14,573 bases of DNA from an uncultured Lachnospiraceae bacterium. Its GTDB lineage: Bacteria > Bacillota > Clostridia > Lachnospirales > Lachnospiraceae. The DNA is taken from the NCBI GenBank assembly GCA_937920345.1, contig CALGVA010000034.1, forward strand, positions 1-14,573, written 5' to 3'. The notes under the pieces were generated by a model. The model was not told the DNA's origin. It ran no database searches and saw only the letters and a list, made by a program, of their open reading frames with translations. A program made the translations under genes and the position numbers. Below are positions 1 to 5,961 of this stretch, piece after piece; within the stretch, counting starts at the first letter, position 1, and each line of letters begins with the position of its first letter.

Positions 1-3
1 TTA

Positions 4-43
4 AGACCTTGGAGAGGGTCTATAAACACTACTACTTTATAAT
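4..43 (+). promoter_or_regulatory. Putative promoter and operator of the element repressor
   Basis: A TATAAT hexamer lies at 38-43, and an interrupted inverted repeat (AGACC at 4-8, GGTCT at 17-21, 8-base spacer) sits where the -35 box would be. No good -35 hexamer is visible. A dyad over the -35 position just upstream of an XRE repressor gene would fit autorepression. The arms are only 5 bp and the window edge cuts off the context, so this is tentative. Confidence 0.3.
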
Positions 44-60
44 ACGAGCGAGGTGATTAT

Positions 61-468
61 ATGCAATTCGGGAAAAGACTGTCCGATCTGCTATGCCAAC
101 GTAATCTCTCACAAAAAGACCTGGCAGTCAGAGCCAATACAACTGAGGCTACCGTTTCTAGGTATCTTCATTTGGAACGAACACCGCAAGTTGACATCGT
201 TATTTCGATTGCAAAGGCTCTGAATGTCACTACGGATTACTTACTTGGCGTAACAGACAATCCAACCGTTTGCGGAGATGATTCATCTGAGGCGAATGAA
301 CTCTTACGATGCTACTCATGCAGTACCGACGACGAGAAACGTATCGTCTGGGCTGTTCTTGGAAAATATGCATCTGAGTTACCAATGGCAGCCTTCGGGC
401 AATCCATCTCAGATAAAGCGACTGACGAAAAACGTCAGGCAGCTATCAAAGCATACGAGAACGCTTAA
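61..468 (+). CDS. XRE-family transcriptional repressor of a mobile element
   Basis: This 135-residue protein has an N-terminal Cro/C1-type helix-turn-helix at about residues 5-62. The recognition region reads SQKDLAVRANTTEATVSRYL and is followed by the typical tail ending ALNVTTDYLLG. The remaining 70 residues are a charged C-terminal part I do not recognise, possibly for oligomerisation or for recognition by a peptidase. The ATG follows GAGGTG at a 5-base spacing. It is the first of three same-strand genes, with an ImmA-like peptidase next and a serine recombinase third. This is the classic layout of a lysogeny or ICE control module, as in ICEBs1 ImmR/ImmA, where the peptidase cleaves the repressor. 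By analogy it would hold the element silent; its target promoters are not in the window. The family call is firm and the role is inferred from context. Confidence 0.85.
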   Translation: MQFGKRLSDLLCQRNLSQKDLAVRANTTEATVSRYLHLERTPQVDIVISIAKALNVTTDYLLGVTDNPTVCGDDSSEANELLRCYSCSTDDEKRIVWAVLGKYASELPMAAFGQSISDKATDEKRQAAIKAYENA

Positions 469-500
469 ACTATGACCTATATTGTGTATCATACAGTAAC

Positions 501-1346
501 ATGGCTCTTGCATCCGGCTATTCGATGCAAGAAATCATGGAACTGTTCAGCCGATATGCTTTCGTCTACTACAGCTACAAAAAACATGGCTATGTGGTGG
601 TATATAACGAGAACATGGACCGCTGGCAGACTGAATTCTGTGTGCTACATGAGATAGGTCATATTTATTATGGACACGTATCTCCCCGAAGTCCTACTAT
701 AAACCAATCGGTACAGATGCAGGAACTTTATGCAAATTTCTTTGCAATGTACTTTCTGATTAAGAACGGAGGAAAATCTATGAACAGACTAACTGGAAAT
801 GAACATTTCACTTTCGATGATATGCCTATCGGGAAATTGCTTTGCGATTTCTGGGCTTGGAATTCATCTGACCTGTTAAACAATACTCTTCAAAGCGCTT
901 TGGCTGAGTTTATTGTGGCTGCGGCACTGGAACTTGATACTGACATCTGCCGGAAGGACTGGACCGCTTATGATCTTGAAACTCCTTCTGGCATCAAAAT
1001 AGAGGTGAAATCTTCTGCTTATCTGCAATCATGGAATACTGATCGAATTTCTGATATTCGATTCAGTATCAGACCTACGAGCGCATGGGATGCAGAGACG
1101 GACTTCGACGAAGAAATTAAGCGCCAATCCGATGTATACGTCTTCTGCGTATACGCCAGCAAAACTAGAGAGGACACTCCTCTCCTGCTGGATCAGTGGG
1201 AATTCTACGTCATTCCCACTTACACACTCAACCAAAAGTGCGGTAATCAGAAATCCATATCATTGAATTCTTTACTGTCACTTAATCCCATAAAAACCGA
1301 CTTCGGCAATCTATCATTTGTAATCAATAATATTTTGCCGGAATAA
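501..1346 (+). CDS. Shortened ImmA/IrrE metallopeptidase fused to a PD-(D/E)XK nuclease-like domain
   Basis: This 281-codon ORF joins two unrelated parts. Residues 1-93 resemble the catalytic core of ImmA/IrrE peptidases: a zinc motif HEIGH at 50-54 and a candidate third ligand Glu75 in ELYANFFA. They lack most of the usual N-terminus and everything after the second active-site helix; ICEBs1 ImmA, for comparison, is about 169 residues. Residues 94-281 form a nuclease-like domain described in the next entry. There is no stop between the parts. The ATG at 501 has no recognisable Shine-Dalgarno sequence and lies 32 bases after the repressor stop. The frame is open back to 426 but offers no ATG, GTG or TTG before 501, so an upstream start may have been lost or an indel may lie near 472-500. 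The peptidase half would be expected to act on the neighbouring repressor. Whether the chimera is a working fusion or a decayed peptidase gene running into the next gene cannot be settled from sequence. Confidence 0.6.
   Translation: MALASGYSMQEIMELFSRYAFVYYSYKKHGYVVVYNENMDRWQTEFCVLHEIGHIYYGHVSPRSPTINQSVQMQELYANFFAMYFLIKNGGKSMNRLTGNEHFTFDDMPIGKLLCDFWAWNSSDLLNNTLQSALAEFIVAAALELDTDICRKDWTAYDLETPSGIKIEVKSSAYLQSWNTDRISDIRFSIRPTSAWDAETDFDEEIKRQSDVYVFCVYASKTREDTPLLLDQWEFYVIPTYTLNQKCGNQKSISLNSLLSLNPIKTDFGNLSFVINNILPE
768..772 (+). promoter_or_regulatory. Internal Shine-Dalgarno for the nuclease-like domain
   Basis: GGAGG lies 7 bases before the ATG at 780, which is optimal spacing. In the long frame these bases encode the Gly-Gly-Lys linker between the peptidase and nuclease parts. 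It is stronger than anything upstream of the ATG at 501, and supports separate translation of the downstream domain. Confidence 0.75.
780..1346 (+). CDS. PD-(D/E)XK nuclease-like protein, from an internal start
   Basis: This is the same frame as the long ORF, starting at its Met94 and giving a 188-residue protein. From memory I recognise it as a widespread stand-alone bacterial family beginning MNRLTGNEHFTF and containing IKIEVKSSAYLQSW. Candidate nuclease residues, numbered from this Met, are Glu43 in a helix (LAEFIVAAAL), Asp65 in YDLETPSG, and Glu75 and Lys77 in IEVKS. These match the E...D...ExK layout of the PD-(D/E)XK fold. The later segments around SIRPTSAWDAE and DVYVFCVYA look like core strands of the same fold. 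The family's function is not known to me. A restriction-like or DNA-repair nuclease is the natural guess, but no methylase or partner is visible. Completeness of this domain and its own ribosome site suggest it was an independent gene before being joined to the peptidase frame. Confidence 0.7.
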   Translation: MNRLTGNEHFTFDDMPIGKLLCDFWAWNSSDLLNNTLQSALAEFIVAAALELDTDICRKDWTAYDLETPSGIKIEVKSSAYLQSWNTDRISDIRFSIRPTSAWDAETDFDEEIKRQSDVYVFCVYASKTREDTPLLLDQWEFYVIPTYTLNQKCGNQKSISLNSLLSLNPIKTDFGNLSFVINNILPE

Positions 1347-1397
1347 CTATAGTGCCTCGGTTCTGTGCGGTCATGTGGCGGTTGAACAGGAGGCAAT

Positions 1398-3119
1398 ATG
1401 AAAGAAATAATACAACAAATCAAACGGGTGGTTGTCGCAATCTATATTCGCGTTTCTACTCTCTATCAAATTGACAAAGCATCTCTTCCAGTGCAACGAA
1501 AAGAACTTATTGCATATGCAGAACTGGTACTTGGTGCAACTGAATACAAAATCTTTGAAGATGCCGGATATTCGGCAAAGAATACTGACAGACCAGCTTA
1601 TCAGGAGATGATGAGCGAAGTGCGAAGTGGATATTATACCCACATTCTTGTATGGAAGATAGACCGCATTTCGCGGAATCTTCTGGATTTCTCCATGATG
1701 TATTCTGAACTAAACGACTTGGGTGTTACCTTTGTCAGCAAAAACGAGCAGTTTGATACCTCTACAGCAATCGGTGAAGCGATGCTGAAAATCATTCTTG
1801 TATTTGCTGAACTGGAACGAAACATGACTTCTGAGCGTGTTGCTGCCGTAATGATTTCCAGAGCAAGTGACGGTATCTGGAACGGCGGTAATATTCCATA
1901 CGGTTACACCTACAACAAGGAACTTAAAATGTTCTACACTGAACCGGAGGAGGCGAAAGCTGTTGATCTAATCTATTATTACTATGAGCAGACCAGATCA
2001 CTAACAAAAGTCTGCTTTGAAATGAACCGTCATGGCTACCGGACGAGACGCGGCAGAAAATGGAATCCCGTTTCATGCCACATCATTCTTCGCAATCCAT
2101 TCTATATCGGCATATATCGGTATAATTACTATAAGGACCCTTACAAGAAAACCGTCAAAGCTGAGAATGAATGGGTCGTTGTCCGTGACCATCATCCAGC
2201 AATTATCAACGAAAACCGCTTTGACAGAGTGAACAAAATGCTGGATGAAAATGCCGCTAAGCGAAACATGAAGGGCATGACAAAAAATCGTGGCAACGTC
2301 CATGTCTTTCAAGGTCTGCTCCGGTGTGGCTACTGCGGCTCAATCATGACCTGTACTACAAAGAAGTTTGCAGATGGTTTTCGTTCTTCTTCTTATCTCT
2401 GCCCCACTAAGCGTAAAGATGGCGACGTAGAGTGTCGCCATACGTCCGATGTGGTCGTAGGGAGCTTTGTTTTAAACTTCATTGTAAATATGTTGACTGC
2501 TCAACGAAAAGCCTCTGAAATCGCCGATAATCAAGCCCTTTCAGAACTTCTGCTGGATGGCAAGGATTTCGAGCCTGTTGTCTGCATAAGTGAGCAATCC
2601 CTTACTGAACTGATGGAAGTAATCGTCCATTCGAGACGACGCAAGCTGAATCTTAAGCCACGCAGCGTAGAAAACAAGTCCGAACTATCAAGGGCAAAAT
2701 CGGAGGTGAGCAAAATTACGAGAGCAATCGACCGCTTAAAAACTCTATACCTTTATGACGAGTCTGGAATAGGGCAGCAAGAATATCTTTCTGAAAAACG
2801 TGTTCTGGACGAGAAATTGGCAACCGCCACTGAACATCTAAACAAACTAACTACTGTTGAGAAGCCCAGCCGGATTCTTACGGACGAAGACTTGATGAAA
2901 AAGGCGAGTGCATTTACTTTTCAGAAAAAGCTAACCGGTGGCAAATACATCAACTACAGAAAAATGATGTCTGCCATTGACGGCAAGGTTGTGTACGATT
3001 TCGTGCACAGCATTGTGGACCATATTACTATGAAGTACAGTCATGTAAAATCTATAACATTCCTGAATGGCGTTACTGTTACTTTCCTCTACAAAGAGGA
3101 TTCTAACGTCTCTCAGTGA
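1398..3119 (+). CDS. Large serine recombinase (integrase of the element)
   Basis: This 573-residue protein would catalyse integration and excision of the element through a covalent Ser-DNA intermediate. The N-terminal resolvase domain (about 10-155) carries the nucleophile Ser20 in YIRVST, Asp55/Gly57 in EDAGYSAK, Arg65, and IDRISRN at 88-94. The recombinase domain follows (about 175-300). A zinc ribbon lies near 308-350, with CGYCG and later Cys residues in YLCPT and VECRH. A charged coiled coil (about 425-500, SRAKSEVSKITRAIDRL onward) is typical of the regulatory arm in large serine integrases. The ATG follows AGGAGG at a good distance. The gene is the last of the element and stops 36 bp from the convergent queA stop, as expected for an integrase sitting next to its attachment site. 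No separate excisionase gene is seen in the window. Length and domain order are normal for TndX/TnpX-like or phage-type enzymes. Confidence 0.93.
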   Translation: MKEIIQQIKRVVVAIYIRVSTLYQIDKASLPVQRKELIAYAELVLGATEYKIFEDAGYSAKNTDRPAYQEMMSEVRSGYYTHILVWKIDRISRNLLDFSMMYSELNDLGVTFVSKNEQFDTSTAIGEAMLKIILVFAELERNMTSERVAAVMISRASDGIWNGGNIPYGYTYNKELKMFYTEPEEAKAVDLIYYYYEQTRSLTKVCFEMNRHGYRTRRGRKWNPVSCHIILRNPFYIGIYRYNYYKDPYKKTVKAENEWVVVRDHHPAIINENRFDRVNKMLDENAAKRNMKGMTKNRGNVHVFQGLLRCGYCGSIMTCTTKKFADGFRSSSYLCPTKRKDGDVECRHTSDVVVGSFVLNFIVNMLTAQRKASEIADNQALSELLLDGKDFEPVVCISEQSLTELMEVIVHSRRRKLNLKPRSVENKSELSRAKSEVSKITRAIDRLKTLYLYDESGIGQQEYLSEKRVLDEKLATATEHLNKLTTVEKPSRILTDEDLMKKASAFTFQKKLTGGKYINYRKMMSAIDGKVVYDFVHSIVDHITMKYSHVKSITFLNGVTVTFLYKEDSNVSQ

Positions 3120-3151
3120 CGAAAACGAGAGCCAGCAGTTGTCTGGCTCTC
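3118..3151 (-). terminator. Intrinsic terminator of queA, possibly shared with the recombinase
   Basis: A perfect 9-bp stem, GAGAGCCAG (3127-3135) with CTGGCTCTC (3143-3151), has a 7-base loop. It begins just after the queA stop. On the minus strand it is followed by GTTTTCGTC, a short U-tract, so it best serves queA. On the plus strand the tail ATTCCTATTTCTC is only moderately U-rich. It sits between two convergent stops and may work in both directions. Confidence 0.75.
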
Positions 3152-3220
3152 ATTCCTATTTCTCACTATCCTGCGTATTATCTGAACTTTTTGATAGGTT
3201 GTCAACTATAAACATCGCGT
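3119..3220. other. Probable element-chromosome junction (attachment site region)
   Basis: The recombinase, which normally lies at one end of such elements, stops at 3119, and queA is a core gene. Bases from about 3150 to 3215 are AT-rich like the element, while queA from about 3220 onward is GC-richer. They encode a queA tail of about 17 residues after the conserved FSFGDAMFI. The crossover is therefore placed in this interval by inference. The partner site lies outside the window, so no direct repeat could be checked. Confidence 0.3.
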
Positions 3221-4235
3221 CCCCGAAACTAAAGAACCGATACCGTTCCCTGATTGCCTCTTCATAGGCCGCAAGCACATGCTCCCTGCCCGCCAGCGCG
3301 GAAACCAGCATCACAAGAGTAGATTCCGGCAGATGAAAGTTCGTGATCAGGCAGTCCAGTACCTTAAACTGATAGCCGGGATAGATGAATATTTCCGTGT
3401 TACCGCAGCACGCTTCCAACGTACCATCCGGCTTTGCCGCGCTCTCGACCGTGCGGCAGCTTGTGGTGCCCACACAGATCACACGATGTCCGCCCGCCCT
3501 GGCACGATTGATCTTCTCTGCCGCTTCTCCGGTCACCTGATAGTACTCGGAATGCATATGGTGTTCCAGAATATTATCCGCTTTGACCGGACGAAATGTG
3601 CCAAGCCCGACATGCAGCGTCACATAAGCGGTCTCCACGCCTTTGTCTTCGATCTGCCTGAGCAGTTCTTGCGTAAAATGCAGACCGGCAGTAGGCGCCG
3701 CCGCAGACCCCTCATATTTCGCATAGACTGTCTGATAGCGGTTCTTATCCTGTAATTTATGTGTTATGTAAGGCGGAAGAGGCATCTCTCCGAGCCGGTC
3801 CAGAATCTCCTCAAATATCCCTTCATATGCAAAACGGATCAGGCGGTTTCCTTCTTCCGCCACTTCCAGCACTTCCCCCCGCAGGCAGCCGTCGCCAAAC
3901 ATAATTTTCGCGCCCGGTCTTGCCTTTTTACCCGGTTTTACCAGTGTTTCCCAGACGTCGTTCTCTCTTCTTTTTAAAAGCAGAACTTCTATCGCCGCGC
4001 CGGTATCCTCTTTCACACCCATAAGTCTCGCCGGAAGCACCTTGGTGTTATTTAAGACCAGGCAGTCGCCCGGTCTTAAATAGTCAATAATATCCTTAAA
4101 AATGTGATGTTCTGTTTTGCCGCTCGTCTTATCCATCATAAGCAGCCGGGAATCCGAACGATCCTCCAGCGGGTCCTGCGCGATCAGTTCCTGCGGCAAG
4201 TCAAAATAAAAATCTGATTTATTCATTGTTTCCAT
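3156..4235 (-). CDS. queA: S-adenosylmethionine:tRNA ribosyltransferase-isomerase (QueA)
   Basis: QueA moves the ribosyl group of S-adenosylmethionine onto preQ1 at tRNA position 34 to form epoxyqueuosine, the penultimate step of queuosine synthesis in the cytoplasm. Family signatures are clear: SDFYFDLPQELIAQDP at the N-terminus, LVLNNTKVLPARL, AAPTAGLHFT, LHVGLGTFRPVK, VGTTSCRTVES, and LITNFHLPESTL followed by FFSFGDAMFI. The start is ambiguous. ATG at 4235 has AGGG 7 bases upstream; ATG at 4226 (MNKSDFYF) matches the usual N-terminus. A longer reading to 4280 adds residues not expected in the family. From 4235 the protein is 359 residues, slightly long because of a polar tail after FSFGDAMFI that may derive from the neighbouring element. 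The gene follows the aminopeptidase by about 90 bp with no terminator seen, so cotranscription is likely. It ends at the 3127-3151 hairpin. Confidence 0.96.
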   Translation of the reverse strand: METMNKSDFYFDLPQELIAQDPLEDRSDSRLLMMDKTSGKTEHHIFKDIIDYLRPGDCLVLNNTKVLPARLMGVKEDTGAAIEVLLLKRRENDVWETLVKPGKKARPGAKIMFGDGCLRGEVLEVAEEGNRLIRFAYEGIFEEILDRLGEMPLPPYITHKLQDKNRYQTVYAKYEGSAAAPTAGLHFTQELLRQIEDKGVETAYVTLHVGLGTFRPVKADNILEHHMHSEYYQVTGEAAEKINRARAGGHRVICVGTTSCRTVESAAKPDGTLEACCGNTEIFIYPGYQFKVLDCLITNFHLPESTLVMLVSALAGREHVLAAYEEAIRERYRFFSFGDAMFIVDNLSKSSDNTQDSEK

Positions 4236-4324
4236 ATCCATACCCTGTCTTAACATATGCCTTCCCGCACCGTCTCTCACTGCAGGCTGCCCTGTTCTGA
4301 TGTGCTGCCGTACTTACCGAAGGT

Positions 4325-5758
4325 TTATAGGCTGGCATGTTTGAGGAAAGCCACATATCCCCGCTTCGTCTCATAGACATCCGCCTTGCTGGTTGCCTCC
4401 CAAGGCGCATGCATATTGAGAACCGCCACGCCGCTGTCGATCACGTTCATACCGTAAAGTGCCAGAATATATGCGATCGTGCCGCCGCCGCCCAGATCAA
4501 CTTTACCAAGCTCCGCCGTCTGGAAGTTCACTTTTTCCTTCTCAAAAATCGCCCGGATATGTCCCAGATACTCCGCGTTCGCGTCATTGGAACCGGACTT
4601 GCCTCTTGCGCCCGTAAATTTGTTAAACACCATGCCGCAGCCCAGATAAGCCACATTTTTCTTGTCAAAGCTTGCTGCGTAAGTAGGGTCAAAGGCGCTG
4701 CTCACATCCGAGGAAAGCATACAGGATCTGGATAAACACCTGCGCAGGTTCAACTCACTGTACTCTCCGGTCAGGTTCATGACCTCAGCAACCGCGTTTT
4801 CAAAAAATTTAGACTGCATGCCGGTTGCGCCGACGCTGCCGATCTCCTCCTTATCCACCAGAATGCAGCAGGCGGTACGGTCACTGTGCTCCACCTCCAG
4901 CATAGCTTTCAGGGAAGAGAACGCGCACACTCTGTCATCCTGCCCGTAAGCCAGGATCATGCTTCTGTCGAAGCCAGCCTCCCTTGCTCTGCCGGCCGGA
5001 ACCACCTCCAGCTCCGCGGAGATAAAGTCCTCTTCCTCCATGTCATAGGATTTTTGTAAAATCTCAAGTATACCCTTTTTTACCGCATCTTTATCGGCAG
5101 ATTTCTCTTCCTCATCTTTATGGCTGGAATCCTTATCTTTGTTATCAATGATAAGCGGTTTATTGCCGATAATAATATCCAGCGCTTCCCCTTCAATAAC
5201 TTTATTTGCCTTCTTCTCCATCTGCTCCTGCGCCAGATGAATCAGCAGATCGGATACGAAGAATACCGGATCATCCTCGTTCTCTCCCACATTGATCTCC
5301 ACCGTAGTACCGTCCTTCTTGACCACCACACCGTGTATGGCAAGCGGAATCGTCACCCACTGATATTTCTTCACACCGCCGTAATAATGGGTGTCCAGAT
5401 AAGCGAAACCGCCGTCTTCATAAAGCGGATTCTGCTTGATATCAAGACGCGGAGAATCGATATGCGCGCCTAGGATATTAATTCCCTCCGTCATTTTCTC
5501 CTTGCCGATGCGGAACATAGCGATGGATTTATTCATCCATACGGAATAAACTTTATCTCCGGTCTTCAATTCCCTGCCGGATTTCACAAGCGTCTCCAGC
5601 TCCTGATAGCCCGCCTGCTCGATCGTATTTACGATCTGATCGATACACTCCCGCTCTGTCTTCCCGTTGTCAAGAAAATCCATATACTCCCGGGCAAATG
5701 TATCCACTTCCTTCAACTGTTTTGCATTATAGGTTTCCCATGTATTCTTGTGTTCCAT
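4325..5758 (-). CDS. M18-family zinc aminopeptidase
   Basis: This 477-residue cytoplasmic metallo-aminopeptidase would remove N-terminal residues from peptides. M18 zinc-site motifs are present: GAHIDSPRLD near residue 97 (His and Asp ligands), LVDKEEIGSVGATG near 300 (catalytic Glu pair), SSAFDPTYA, and NMHAPWE near 444 (last His). A lysine/glutamate-rich insertion around 205-230 (NKDKDSSHKDEEEK and following) is unusually charged and probably a surface loop. I chose the start at 5758 (MEHKNTWETYN) because GGAGGG lies 6 bases upstream. The in-frame ATG at 5770 overlaps that ribosome site. The 203-bp gap from pheT shows a TATAAT at about 5937-5942 on this strand but no convincing -35. Its own promoter is therefore uncertain, and read-through from pheST is possible. 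Substrate preference (acidic versus leucine-type) cannot be read from the sequence, so no symbol is assigned. Confidence 0.92.
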   Translation of the reverse strand: MEHKNTWETYNAKQLKEVDTFAREYMDFLDNGKTERECIDQIVNTIEQAGYQELETLVKSGRELKTGDKVYSVWMNKSIAMFRIGKEKMTEGINILGAHIDSPRLDIKQNPLYEDGGFAYLDTHYYGGVKKYQWVTIPLAIHGVVVKKDGTTVEINVGENEDDPVFFVSDLLIHLAQEQMEKKANKVIEGEALDIIIGNKPLIIDNKDKDSSHKDEEEKSADKDAVKKGILEILQKSYDMEEEDFISAELEVVPAGRAREAGFDRSMILAYGQDDRVCAFSSLKAMLEVEHSDRTACCILVDKEEIGSVGATGMQSKFFENAVAEVMNLTGEYSELNLRRCLSRSCMLSSDVSSAFDPTYAASFDKKNVAYLGCGMVFNKFTGARGKSGSNDANAEYLGHIRAIFEKEKVNFQTAELGKVDLGGGGTIAYILALYGMNVIDSGVAVLNMHAPWEATSKADVYETKRGYVAFLKHASL

Positions 5759-5961
5759 ATTTCCCTCCATACCGGAGCATTATTTGCGGAATTATCCGAA
5801 GGAATACTTCCTGACACAAGAACCGGCTTTGAAATCCGGCTCCGCGATTTCGAGTTTGCTGCTCCGACACAAACCCGCGATTGTGAAATCAGCACATCCG
5901 TGTGATTCTTCAATCATACACCTTCCTGCCACTATCATTATATTCGTTGCGATCCGGTTCT

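Noticed and set aside
205..275. Possible extra regulatory dyads inside the XRE gene
   Set aside because: Only short, isolated inverted repeats of 4-5 bases were visible, no more than expected by chance.
472..657. 61-codon frame starting 3 bases after the repressor stop
   Set aside because: The translation is rich in Trp, Cys and Thr and does not resemble a peptidase N-terminus, and it overlaps the clear HEIGH-containing frame. Kept only as a hint of a possible indel.
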